A DNA stretch of 64,000 nt. Source: Teichococcus aerophilus. Lineage in GTDB: Bacteria; Pseudomonadota; Alphaproteobacteria; Acetobacterales; Acetobacteraceae. Positions within the stretch are counted from its first letter, which is position 1; every line of letters starts with the position of its first letter. Where the stretch lies: positions 1 to 64,000 of the forward strand of contig NZ_JACTVA010000017.1 in assembly GCF_014490485.1 (NCBI RefSeq). Direction: 5' to 3'. The translations under genes and the position numbers were made by a program. Of the stretch, positions 15,932 through 24,830 are shown piece after piece. Under the pieces are notes generated by a model. That model worked only from the letters and a program-made list of their open reading frames with translations. It did not search any database and was not told the DNA's origin.

Positions 15932-17593
15932 TCAGAGTTCGCCGTGGACGACACGGCCTTCGAAGACCGTCGCTATGACCTGTGTTCCGGCGATCTCCAT
16001 GGGGTTGATCCTCGTCACGTCCCGATCGAGTACGATCAGATCGGCGGAAAAGCCGGGTGAAAGTTGGCCTGTCCGATCGCCGATCCGCAGGGCCCGGGCC
16101 GGGCCGCGTGTGTAGAGGGGCAAAGCCTCCTCCACGCTGAGCGCCTGGTCGAGCCTATGCGCGCCGGGGAAGCGGCCGCTGCCGTCCCGCCGCGTCACCA
16201 TGCCGCAGAGCGAGAGCCAGGGGTCCAGCTCGGCCGAAATGGTCATCCAGTCGGAGCCCACGGCGATATCGGCGCCCGAGGCGACCATGTCCCGGATCGG
16301 CCAGGCCTGGGCGTAGCGCTCATTCCCTACCACCCGCTCATGCGTCAGGCTGGCGGAGTTGGGGAACCATAGCGGCGGGTTCATGTCCGCCAGGACGTTC
16401 AGTGCCTGCAGCCGCGGGATATCCTGCTGCCGGATGAACTGGCCGTGCGCAATCTGGTGCTGCACGCCGGCGCCGTTGCGCGCCCGCACGCGTTCCACCG
16501 CATCCAGCACCGTGAGGATGGCGCGGTCACCGATGGCGTGCACCTTCACGCCGATGCCCTCGGCATCGAAATCGGCGATTGCATCGGCCAGCTGATCAAT
16601 ATCCAGCATCATGGCGATGGGCGGCTCGCCTGGCGGGGCGGTAACATAGGGTTCCAGCATGGCGGCGGTCCGCAGCGATGGGACGCCATCGAGGAAGATC
16701 TTGGCGAAATCGGCCACCATGTGCGGCCCGCACAGCGCCTTGCGGGTGCGGCGGAGCTCGGCCGCCTCGGCCGGGTCGTAGCCCATGCTGGTTGGGCTGA
16801 GCGCAAGGTTGAAGCCGGCCCAACAGGTCAGGCGCCCCTCGTCGTCCAGCGCCCTGAAGGTCCGCAGCATATCCAGCGTGGCGCTGGCATCGGCGAAGCC
16901 GGTCAGGCCCAGGCCGTTGAGGTAGCCCATGGCGTCCCGCGCCACCTGCCGCATCTCCGCATCCGTCAGGGCGGGGATGGCGTCCCGCACGGGCCAGCTC
17001 GCCGTTTCATGCAGCAGGCCGGTGGCTTGGCCGGCGGCGTTGCGGATGATCTCTCCATCCGGTGGGTTGGGCGTGGTGGCGTCGATGCCCGCACGGGCCA
17101 GTGCCTCGGTATTGGCGAAGCGCCCATGGGCGCTGACATGCGTGAGGGAGACCGGGCGGCCCTGGCTGACGGCATCCAGCGCCGCCAACGCGCCAGGCCG
17201 CTCCATCGCTTCCAGCGCGGCCGGGCCATAGGGGCCGGCGGTCACCCATTCCCGCCGTCCCGGAACCTTCGCCGCGGCGCCGACCTTCGCCAGCACCGCC
17301 GAGAAATCGTCGGCTGGGTCCAACGGCGTGGAGTACAGGCGCGTCGTCATGCTGGTCAGTAGGTGCATGTGGAAGTCGATCACGCCCGGCATCACCATCC
17401 GGCCACCGAGATCGACCCGCCGCGTCCCCGGGCCGCACAGCCCTTCCAGCGCCGTCGCATTGCCCAGCGCCAGGATGCGGCCGCCGCCGATGGCCATGGC
17501 CTCGGCGGTCGGGTTGGCGGGGTCCATGGTGCGGATCACGCCATGGTTCAGCAGCAGGTCCGCGTAGGTGGGCATTGGCCTCATCCCGCTCAT
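15932..17593 (-). CDS. Amidohydrolase family 3 enzyme (YtcJ-like)
   Basis: This 553-aa metal-dependent hydrolase has the family pattern: an N-terminal sheet segment (ADLLLNHGVIRTMDPANPTAEAMAIGGGRILALG), the metal motif DFHMHLL near residue 90, HVSAHG and KVHAIGDRA in the middle, and AVGSDWMT near the C-terminus. It ends with SADLIVLDRD. The natural substrate is unknown; N-acyl or cyclic amides are typical of the family. The ATG at 17593 overlaps the stop of the upstream binding-protein gene (ATGA), so the two are translationally coupled and the enzyme probably acts on the imported compound. Confidence 0.85.
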   Translation of the reverse strand: MSGMRPMPTYADLLLNHGVIRTMDPANPTAEAMAIGGGRILALGNATALEGLCGPGTRRVDLGGRMVMPGVIDFHMHLLTSMTTRLYSTPLDPADDFSAVLAKVGAAAKVPGRREWVTAGPYGPAALEAMERPGALAALDAVSQGRPVSLTHVSAHGRFANTEALARAGIDATTPNPPDGEIIRNAAGQATGLLHETASWPVRDAIPALTDAEMRQVARDAMGYLNGLGLTGFADASATLDMLRTFRALDDEGRLTCWAGFNLALSPTSMGYDPAEAAELRRTRKALCGPHMVADFAKIFLDGVPSLRTAAMLEPYVTAPPGEPPIAMMLDIDQLADAIADFDAEGIGVKVHAIGDRAILTVLDAVERVRARNGAGVQHQIAHGQFIRQQDIPRLQALNVLADMNPPLWFPNSASLTHERVVGNERYAQAWPIRDMVASGADIAVGSDWMTISAELDPWLSLCGMVTRRDGSGRFPGAHRLDQALSVEEALPLYTRGPARALRIGDRTGQLSPGFSADLIVLDRDVTRINPMEIAGTQVIATVFEGRVVHGEL

Positions 17594-19176
17594 GCCGGCT
17601 TCACGTTCCAGAACAGCGGGAAGCCCTTGGAGAGGCCGGTGATCTCCCGGCGCCACGCCGCCTGCGGGCGGAACTGGCCGAGCGGGATGTAGGGCACGTC
17701 CTTCCACGCCTGTAGCTGCAACTCACGGCAGATGCGCTGCTGGGACGCCAGGTCCGGTGCCTCGAACCACGCGGCGCGCAGGCGCTCGATCTCGGGCGAC
17801 TCCAGCCAGCCGCCAGCGCCCTTGCCATCGCCGCGCAGCGTGACACTGACGGCGGGATTCGCGAGATCATTGCCGGACCAGGTACCGACGAAGCAGCTCC
17901 AACCACCCTTGTCCGTCGGCTGGTTGCTGGTACGCCGCTGCATGACGGTGCCCCAGTCGGTGGAGACATAGTCCACGTTCATGCCGATGCGGGTGAGCGT
18001 GTCCTGCACCACCATGCTCATGGCATTGATGGCTTCGATGTTGGAGGCGCCGAGCAGCACCACCTTCTCCCCCTTGTAGCCGGCGGCGGCCAGGGCCTGC
18101 CTTGCTTTCTCCAGGTCGCGCGGGCCGGTCATCACCTCGGTGCCGGCATCGGAGGCCATGGGCGTATCGGGCGTGAAGAAGCCGACATCGGCGCGCCAGA
18201 GCGCCGCGTCATCGCCGGCCACCGCCGTCATGCAGGATTTCTGGTCCAGCGCGCCCAGTAGCGCGCGCAGGATGGCGGGATTGTTGAAGGGCGCATGCTG
18301 GTGGTTGATGCGCAGCACACCGATCGTGCCCGTCGGGTCGATATTCTGCACCACGACGTTGCGGTTGCGCTGCAGGGGTGGCAGCAGGTCGAAGCTCGGC
18401 GTCTCCAGCCAATCCACCTCGCCGGCCTGCAGGGCGGCGGCGGCGGTGCCGCTATCCGGTACGCTGTGCCATTCGACGCGGTTGAAATGCACGATCTTGC
18501 GCCCGGCTAGGAAGCTGGAGGCGCCCGGCGCCGGCACGTACTTCTCGAACTTGCCGTACACGGCGCGGGAGCCGGTGACGCGCTCATCCGCCACGAAGCG
18601 GAACGGGCCGCTGCCGACCATCTCCGTCACCTGCGTGGTGGCGGGCGTCGCGGCCAGACGCGCCGGCATGATGGCGCACATTAGCGGGCTGCCCTTGGCC
18701 AGTGCCGTCGGCAGCAGCGGGAACGGCCGGCGCAGGCGGAAACGGATCTCCTTGTCGCTGGGCGCGGAGAGTTCCTCCGTCACCGCCATCAGCATCTGGC
18801 CAAAAGCGTCGATGCTGGCCCAGCGGCGGATGGAGGCGACGCAATCGGCCGCCAGCACCGGCGTGCCGTCATGGAACAACAGGCCGTCCCGCAATGTCAG
18901 CCGCCAGAGCAGGCCGTCATTGTCCACGACATGGCCGGCCACCATCTGCGGCTGCGGCATGAAATGCTCGTCCAGCCCGTAGAGCGTGTCGAACACCATG
19001 AAGCCGTGGTTGCGGGTGACATAGGCCAGCGTCCAGATCGGATCGATGATCGCCAGATCGCTGCTGGGGACGAAGCGCAGCGGCCGCGCGGCCTGGGCGT
19101 GCGCGAGCCGTGGGGCTGAGAGGGGCACGCTGAGGGCGGCGGCGCCCATGGCGCCCAGAAGATGACGACGACGCAT
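17590..19176 (-). CDS. ABC transporter substrate-binding protein, family 5
   Basis: This 528-aa periplasmic binding protein of the peptide/nickel type has a signal peptide from the ATG at 19176 (MRRRHLLGAMGAAALSVPLS), preceded by AGGAGG. Family features include the LFHDGTPVLAADCVASIRRW block and EVDWLETPS. It resembles the binding protein at 48690-50285 along its length (for example PQPQMV, FHDGTPVLA, DCVASI, RRPFPLLP), so the two are paralogues. No permease or ATPase genes accompany it, and the amidohydrolase gene overlaps its stop. It must use a transporter encoded elsewhere. Confidence 0.87.
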   Translation of the reverse strand: MRRRHLLGAMGAAALSVPLSAPRLAHAQAARPLRFVPSSDLAIIDPIWTLAYVTRNHGFMVFDTLYGLDEHFMPQPQMVAGHVVDNDGLLWRLTLRDGLLFHDGTPVLAADCVASIRRWASIDAFGQMLMAVTEELSAPSDKEIRFRLRRPFPLLPTALAKGSPLMCAIMPARLAATPATTQVTEMVGSGPFRFVADERVTGSRAVYGKFEKYVPAPGASSFLAGRKIVHFNRVEWHSVPDSGTAAAALQAGEVDWLETPSFDLLPPLQRNRNVVVQNIDPTGTIGVLRINHQHAPFNNPAILRALLGALDQKSCMTAVAGDDAALWRADVGFFTPDTPMASDAGTEVMTGPRDLEKARQALAAAGYKGEKVVLLGASNIEAINAMSMVVQDTLTRIGMNVDYVSTDWGTVMQRRTSNQPTDKGGWSCFVGTWSGNDLANPAVSVTLRGDGKGAGGWLESPEIERLRAAWFEAPDLASQQRICRELQLQAWKDVPYIPLGQFRPQAAWRREITGLSKGFPLFWNVKPA

Positions 19177-19276
19177 TCCTGCAAGCCTCCTGTACCGGTC
19201 GGGAATCTGGGCCGTGAACGGCCCTCCCCACCGGTTTCCCCGGCTTGTGCGGAAGGGCCGGCGTGGTCGCGCCGCT

Positions 19277-20674
19277 TCAGCCGTCCTGGCGCAGCCAGGC
19301 GAGGGTCTCGTCCAGCCCCTCGGCCACGGCGTTGAGGATGATGTCGATCTCGGCTTCGTTGATGATGAGCGGCGGGGAGAACAGCAGCGCGTCGTCACGC
19401 CCGCGCAGCAGCACGCCGCGCCGCTGCACGGCGGCGGCCAGGTAGCCCGGCACCTTCCGCGCGCTGGGGAAAGAGGCGCGGGTGCCCTTGTCCTGCACCA
19501 GCTCCACTGCGGCCATCAGGCCAACGCCGCGCACCTCGCCCACCAGCGGGTGGCTTTCCAGGGCGCGCAGTCCATCCAGCAGGCGCGGCGAGACCTGGCG
19601 GACATGGCCGACGATGTCGCGCTCGCGATAGATCGCCAGGGTCTCCAGCGCCACGGCGGCGCCGACCGGATGCCCGCCATAGGTGAAGCCGTGGGAGAAA
19701 TTGCCGAGCTTGTCGCTCTCCACCAGCATCGCCTCGTAGATCGCCCTGGAGACCAGCGTGGCCGAGATGGGGAAATAGGCGGAGGAGAGCTGCTTGGCGC
19801 AAGTCAGCATGTCCGGCTGGATGCCGAAGCGCTCGCAGCCCCACATCTCGCCGGTGCGGCCGAAACCGCAGATCACCTCGTCGGCGATCATCAGCACCTC
19901 GTGCCGGCGCAGTACCTGCTGGATGCGGGCGAAGTAGCCCTCCGGCGGCACGACCACGCCGCCCGTGCCCATCACCGGCTCCGCGATGAAGGCGCCGATC
20001 GTCTCCGGCCCCTCGGCCAGGATCAGCGATTCCAGTTCCTGCGCCAGGCGCTCCACGAACTCAGCCTCAGTCTCCCCGGGCTTTCCCTCCCGGTAGAAAT
20101 GCGGGCAGGTGACATGCAGCACGCCCGTCAGCGGCAGGTTGAAGTCCTGGTGCATGTTCGGCAGGCCGGTGAGGCTGGCCGAGGCAATCGTGGTGCCGTG
20201 ATAGCCGCGGCGGCGCGAGATGATCTTGCGCTTCTCCGGCTTGCCGATGGCGTGGTGGTAATACCAGACCAGCTTCATCGCCGTGTCGTTCGCCTCGGAC
20301 CCCGAGCAGGCGAACAGGGCTTTGTCCATGCACTCCCCGGCGCTCGGGCCTGGTGCCATGGTGGTGAGCTGGCTGGCGAGGTCGATGACCGGGCCGGTCG
20401 AGCGATGCGCGAAGACCTGCATGTAGGGCAGGTGCCGCATCTGCCGCGCGGCGGCGTCGGCCAACCGGGTCTCGCTGAAACCGAGCGAGGTGCACCACAT
20501 GCCGCCCATGCCCTCGATCAGCCGCTTGCCGTCCGCGTCGATGACGTAGACGCCCTCCCCCCGGTCGATCAGCAGCGGGCCTTCGCTTTCGTGCAGGCGG
20601 AGATTGGTCTGCGGATGGATGTGGTGCGCGATGTCGCGCGCGAAGGGGGAATTCAGGTCCAGCGGCATCTTCAC
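19277..20674 (-). CDS. Class III PLP-dependent aminotransferase
   Basis: This 465-aa aminotransferase is of the omega-amino acid:pyruvate type. It has the expected residues: SGSEANDTAMKL, Tyr158-His159 stacking on the cofactor, Asp265 in ADEVICGFGRTG, and the PLP lysine Lys294 in TCAKQLSSAYFPISA. It probably moves an amino group from an omega-amino acid or amine to pyruvate or another keto acid. It lies beside the binding-protein and amidohydrolase genes on the same strand with a 100-bp gap, and opposite an IclR gene. The set may release an amine from an imported amide and transaminate it (inference). Confidence 0.88.
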   Translation of the reverse strand: MKMPLDLNSPFARDIAHHIHPQTNLRLHESEGPLLIDRGEGVYVIDADGKRLIEGMGGMWCTSLGFSETRLADAAARQMRHLPYMQVFAHRSTGPVIDLASQLTTMAPGPSAGECMDKALFACSGSEANDTAMKLVWYYHHAIGKPEKRKIISRRRGYHGTTIASASLTGLPNMHQDFNLPLTGVLHVTCPHFYREGKPGETEAEFVERLAQELESLILAEGPETIGAFIAEPVMGTGGVVVPPEGYFARIQQVLRRHEVLMIADEVICGFGRTGEMWGCERFGIQPDMLTCAKQLSSAYFPISATLVSRAIYEAMLVESDKLGNFSHGFTYGGHPVGAAVALETLAIYRERDIVGHVRQVSPRLLDGLRALESHPLVGEVRGVGLMAAVELVQDKGTRASFPSARKVPGYLAAAVQRRGVLLRGRDDALLFSPPLIINEAEIDIILNAVAEGLDETLAWLRQDG

Positions 20675-20786
20675 GCTCCGACACTCGGGTTAGTTGACGT
20701 GCGCAACGATGTTGGAATGGAGCAGGTGTTGTCAAATATGAAATTCGATTCTATCTATTGATAATAAAACAACTACGAGGACCGCC

Positions 20787-21560
20787 GTGAAGACAGCCCG
20801 CAAGACCCTTCAGTTGCTGAGGCTCTTCAGCGCGCGGGAACCCGAGCTCGGCGTCAGCGAGGTCGCCCGGCGGCTGGAGATGGACCGGGCGGGCGCGCAC
20901 CGATTGCTGCGCGCCATGGCCGAGGAGCGCTTCATCGAACAGGACCCGCAGAGCCGCCTCTACCGCCTCGGGCTCGGCGTGCTGGATGTGGCCTCGGTGC
21001 GGATCAGCCAGCACGGCCTGCTTTGCATCGCCATGCCGCATCTGGACCGGCTGCGGGACGAGGTGGGGGAGACCGTGGCGCTGCTGGTGGCCGATGGGCG
21101 GGATGCGGTGTGCCTGGCGGTGGTGGAGAGCCGCCACCCGATGCGCGTGGGCTACGACATCGGTGAGCGGATCCCACTGCACGGCTCGGCCGGCGGCCAG
21201 GCCCTGTTCGCCTACCTGGCGCAGAGCGAGCGGGACGCCCTCTACGCCGGCGGGCTGAAGCGCTTCACGCCCCGGACCCCGGTTGAGCCGGAGACGCTGG
21301 AACCGATGCTGGCCCGCATCCGGGACGAGCGTGCGTGCTGGTCCCAGGAGGGCTACATCGAAGGGGTGGTCAGCGCGGCCGCGCCCGTGATGGACCCGAA
21401 GCGGAGCCTGGCGGGCGCCATCGCCATTGCCGCGCCTTCTTCGCGCATTGGCACTGCGGCGCTACCCGGCCTGGCGCGCGCGGCACGGGGCGTCGCGGAT
21501 GCCATCGAGGCGGAGTGGGCAGGCTTCGCTGCGCGGAGTACGTCGACGCGCATTGTGTAG
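20787..21560 (+). CDS. IclR-family regulator
   Basis: This 257-aa protein starts with GTG. An N-terminal winged helix is present (ARKTLQLLRLFSAREPELGVSEVARRLEMDRAGAHRLLRAM), followed by the IclR effector domain (VGETVALLVADGRDAVCLAVVES, HGSAGGQALFAYL, EGYIEGVVSAAAPV). It is divergent from the aminotransferase gene with a 112-bp AT-rich gap containing TATCTATTGATA, so it probably controls that gene and the downstream binding-protein and amidohydrolase genes. The C-terminal 15 residues run towards the edge of a decayed recombinase gene and may not be original. Confidence 0.87.
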   Translation: MKTARKTLQLLRLFSAREPELGVSEVARRLEMDRAGAHRLLRAMAEERFIEQDPQSRLYRLGLGVLDVASVRISQHGLLCIAMPHLDRLRDEVGETVALLVADGRDAVCLAVVESRHPMRVGYDIGERIPLHGSAGGQALFAYLAQSERDALYAGGLKRFTPRTPVEPETLEPMLARIRDERACWSQEGYIEGVVSAAAPVMDPKRSLAGAIAIAAPSSRIGTAALPGLARAARGVADAIEAEWAGFAARSTSTRIV

Positions 21561-21609
21561 CACTGCCAGGACGCGTTCAATCTGGCAGCCATCCAGGCAG
21601 CGCACCGGC

Positions 21610-22320
21610 TAGCCGGCTTGGCGCTGGATCTCGGAGATGCTCTCCTGCGTACGGTGCTGGAACGCATCAGCCACAGCACCGGCACAAGGCCGCGCCGGCA
21701 GGCTGCTGCCGCCACCCCGATCTGCTGCGTAAGATGCTGGCGACCCGGCCGGCGGCCACCACACCGCTCGGCGACCGCGACCGCGCGCTGCTACTGCTCG
21801 GCTTCGGCGCGGCGCGGCGCTGCGCCGTGCCGAGCTGGTCGGTCTGACGCTGGGCGATGTGGTGGCCGTGGTGGGGAAGGGGCTCCAGGTCGCCCTCTGG
21901 GCCAACCCGGCCGAGCCCTTCTGCTGCCCGCTGGCGGCGTGCAGGCCTGAACGAGCTTCCGGCGGGACGCTGCGTACTTTTGCGGCGGCGCCTCGGATGC
22001 GGCGCTGCCGCTGTTCGTTGGGCTGGGCAAGGCAGGCCGCTTCTGCACCGCTCAGCTGTCCGACAAAGCGGTCTGGCGCCTGGTGCGCGTGGCGCGGCCA
22101 GGATGCCGGGCAGGCGGGCCGGGAGCGTTTCTCCGGGCATTCCCTGCAGGCAGGGCTGGCGACGGCGGCTGGCGAGGCGAGGGCGGGCTTGGCGCAGATG
22201 ATGCGGCAGACCCGGCGCCGCTCGGCCGAGGTCGCCATGGGCTACCTGCGGCCGGCAGAGATCTGGCGGCAGAATCCTTCTCAGAAGATCTGGGCAAAGC
22301 CGGCGGCGTCGGACAGGTAA
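21610..22320 (+). pseudogene. Broken tyrosine recombinase
   Basis: Fragments in different frames match the tyrosine recombinase at 6985-7980. The first (about 21725-21845) reads MLATRPAATTPLGDRDRALLLLGF and ends in a broken version of the first Arg box. The second (21859-22320) ends with ERFSGHSLQAGLATAAGEARAGLAQMMRQTRRRSAEVAMGYLRP. The second catalytic Arg is replaced by Gln (HSLQAG in place of HSLRAG), although the Tyr box GYLRP survives. At least one frameshift separates the pieces, so no active enzyme is made. It marks an old integration event. Confidence 0.75.
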
Positions 22321-22351
22321 GCGCCGCCGCTCATAAGCGGCGCCAAGTGCA

Positions 22352-22703
22352 TCAGGCCAGATAGAAATCAGACGGGAGCGCAACATTGCCCGTGTAGATC
22401 TGGGCATCGCGGTATGTCGCGGCCTCATCCGAGGCAAGAAAGCCGAATGCGACCCGATCACGGCCAGCACAGGCGTCGAGCGCAGCGACATGCCAATCTC
22501 GCTCACTGGCGTCCGCATCGCGGTGCAGAACATCCTGGTACAGGACATCCACGTAGGCAGCGTTATTAAGCTGGGCAGTACGCTGCTGGAACTCTTGCGA
22601 GTTCACCACCGCGATGACCACGGCTTGTTCGTCGAGCCCGGTATGCATCAAGTCCAGAAAAAAGCGGAGGCCGCCGAGATCTGCTTGGCGCCCGAGAAGG
22701 CTA
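22352..22703 (-). pseudogene. DUF4214 protein, 5'-truncated by an IS
   Basis: About 115 codons of a DUF4214 domain remain (LGGLRFFLDLMH, NNAAYVDVLYQDVLHRDADASERDWHVAALD, FLASDEAATYRD), ending at a normal stop. DUF4214 domains are common near the C-terminus of secreted calcium-binding and adhesin-like proteins. The reading frame runs straight into the IS at 22704, and its apparent N-terminus is IS sequence, so the original gene has lost its start and no other half was found beyond the IS. Confidence 0.7.
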
Positions 22704-23546
22704 GGCTCAGGACTCGCTAATCCAGAAGAGGACGGTGGCTGCGAGGCAGATGGCTGAGAAGAAAGCATGTGCGCAGCGGTCGTAGCGCATGGCGACGCGG
22801 CGCCAGTCCTTGATGCGGCCAAACATGTTCTCGATGCGGTGCCGCTGGCGGTAGAGCGCTTTGTCATAGGGAATGGGCTGCTTGCGGTTCCGCTTTGAAG
22901 GAATGCAGGGCTCAATGCCGCGTTCGATCAGGTCCTGGCGGAAGCGGTTGCTGTCATAGCCTTTATCGCCCAGTAGGTCCTTGGCCCGCGGCAGGTGCCG
23001 CAGCATCGAAGCCGCACGCACCCTTGTGGTCGCTCATCCGGCCTTCGGTGAGCAGCAGCAGGACGGGGCGGCCCTGGCCGTCGCAGACGGCATGCAGCTT
23101 GGAATTCAGCTCGCCCTTCGTCCGACCGATACATCGGGGTAGAGCCCCTTTTTGAGCAGGCTGGCCGCCGTGCGGTGTGCTTTGAGATGGGTCGCATCGA
23201 TCATCAGCCGATCGGGCTGGCCTCGTCGGCCTGCCAGGCCTGCGAAGATCCGGTTGAACATGCCCATCTGGCTCCAGCGGATGAAGCGGTTGTAGAGCGT
23301 CTTGTGCGGGCCGTACTCGGCAGGCGCGTCGCGCCAACGCAGGCCATTGCGGATGACGTGGATGATCCCGCTGACGACACGCTGGTCGTCCACCCGCGGC
23401 ACGCCGTGCGACAGCGGGAAGAGAGGCGAGATCCGTGCGACCTGCGCCTCCGTCAACCAGAACAGGTCAGCCATGGCAGCACCTCCGGACGCCATGGAAT
23501 CACAGCATCATCAGAGCGCAAGGGCAGATTTAATAGGTCCTGAGCC
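22704..23546 (-). mobile_element. IS5-family element, type B (copy 1)
   Basis: This 843-bp element is bounded by inverted ends GGCTCAGGAC and GTCCTGAGCC, with TA duplicated on each side inside a CTAG target. It carries a transposase gene broken by frameshifts. A second copy of the same type lies at 33258-34083 in the opposite orientation. Confidence 0.85.
22707..23474 (-). pseudogene. IS5-family transposase, frameshifted (type B copy 1)
   Basis: The frame starts MADLFWLTEAQVARISPLFP, includes HKTLYNRFIRWSQMGMFNRIF and LMIDATHLKAHRTA, and reaches a run of AAAAAGGGG. After this the homologous sequence continues in another frame (GRTKGELNSKLHAVCDGQGRP). A second shift follows at about 23010 before LLGDKGYDSN and YRQRHRIENMFGRIKDWRRVA. 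One shift could be programmed, as in some IS5 groups, but two shifts imply decay. The DDE residues are spread over three frames. Confidence 0.75.
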
Positions 23547-23742
23547 TAGCGGACGCGCTGGTCACCAGGCGCTAAGCCCGTCGTGCTACAGCCGGATGAT
23601 CCTGATTCGCCGTGCACTGCTGACCTTGCTGTTGCTGACCGCCTTGACCAACGCGATCGTCAGGGAGTTGAACCGGCCGGAATGAATCACGCGATGGAAC
23701 AGGGGGGTGGGCGAGAGCGCCGCCGCACCCCCATCTTCGGGT

Positions 23743-24696
23743 CTAATCCCGCTCGGGCTCTTCGACAGGATCTCCCGCGATCGTGGATATGGCGGCCTCT
23801 GTTTCCGCGATACGGCGGCGCAGGAGTGCCGCGAAGGTCGCGATGACGTCCGCCGCGGCAGCATTGGTGGGAACGAGCAGCGCGTATTCCGCACCGGGAA
23901 CCTGGACGCCGGGATGGAACTGCCGTAGCCGGCCTCGCGCGATGTCCGGCTGTGTCAGCAGCGTCGGCGCGACGATAACTCCTTCCGCCGCCACGGCGGC
24001 CTCGTACGCGGTATAGAAGTGGGAGAAGCGTTGCCGAGGGAAGCCGACCTTGGTGATGCCCGCGGCGGTGAGCCAGCGGTCCAGGTCACCCGGCCTTGTG
24101 CGGCTTTCGATGAGGGGCAGCATCCTCAGATCCTGCTCCAGCGATGGGCTGCTCCGCAGCCCAGGGGCGATGAAGGCCGAGAGCCGCTCGCGGAACAGCG
24201 TCTCCCGTTTGTATCCCTCCGGCACGAAGCCGTCGCGCCGGATGGCGGCATCGTGCGGGATGGCAACCCAGTCCTCGCCCGTATGCGTGGCATGGATGCG
24301 GATCCGCAGATCCGGCGCCTCCTGCTCCAGGCGGGGCAGGCACGGGATCAACCAGTTCACCGAAAGGCTGGCGGGCGCCAGGATGCGCAGCTCTGTGGGT
24401 GGCCCGCGGACGGCGGCGATCTCGGCGATGCCGGTGTGGATCGTCTCGAAGCCCACGGTGACGGACATCGCCAGGCGGCGGCCCGCCGCCGTCATCGCCG
24501 TGCCCAGGCGTAGGTCCCCGGTGAACAGCTCCACGCCCAGCCACTGCTCCAGCGCGCGCAACTGCTTGGTCACGGCACCCAGGGTGACGTTCAACTCCGC
24601 GGCGGCCTCGGTGCGCGAGCCGAGGCGCGCCACGGCCTCGAAGGTGGCGATCATGCGCAGGGGCGGCATGCGCTCGCGCCCGGTTGCCCGCGTCAT
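23743..24696 (-). CDS. LysR-family regulator of the phosphonoacetate cluster
   Basis: This 317-aa LysR protein resembles GcvA. Its helix-turn-helix is in residues 10-70 (MIATFEAVARLGSRTEAAAELNVTLGAVTKQLRALEQWL), with a co-inducer domain after residue 95 (LRILAPASLSVNWLIPCLPRLEQ). It is divergent from phnA across 134 bp. LysR proteins next to phnA are known to induce phosphonoacetate use in pseudomonads, so the same role is likely. The gene lies just after an IS, but its end appears complete. Confidence 0.87.
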   Translation of the reverse strand: MTRATGRERMPPLRMIATFEAVARLGSRTEAAAELNVTLGAVTKQLRALEQWLGVELFTGDLRLGTAMTAAGRRLAMSVTVGFETIHTGIAEIAAVRGPPTELRILAPASLSVNWLIPCLPRLEQEAPDLRIRIHATHTGEDWVAIPHDAAIRRDGFVPEGYKRETLFRERLSAFIAPGLRSSPSLEQDLRMLPLIESRTRPGDLDRWLTAAGITKVGFPRQRFSHFYTAYEAAVAAEGVIVAPTLLTQPDIARGRLRQFHPGVQVPGAEYALLVPTNAAAADVIATFAALLRRRIAETEAAISTIAGDPVEEPERD

Positions 24697-24830
24697 GACG
24701 GAACGGTGACGACTGTGTTGCAGTTAGCAGACATGAAGAAATTCCGTCGCCCTGAACGTGAAGTTAAGTCGCTCGCGCGTCCTCCTCCTACTCCGTAAAC
24801 GCTCCGTCGAGAACTCGTCGGAGGCGCGGC

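Noticed and set aside
23583-23685. A small hydrophobic peptide frame (MILIRRALLTLLLLTALTNAIV)
   Set aside because: It could be a membrane peptide, but no ribosome site or conserved context supports it, and it lies in an IS flank.
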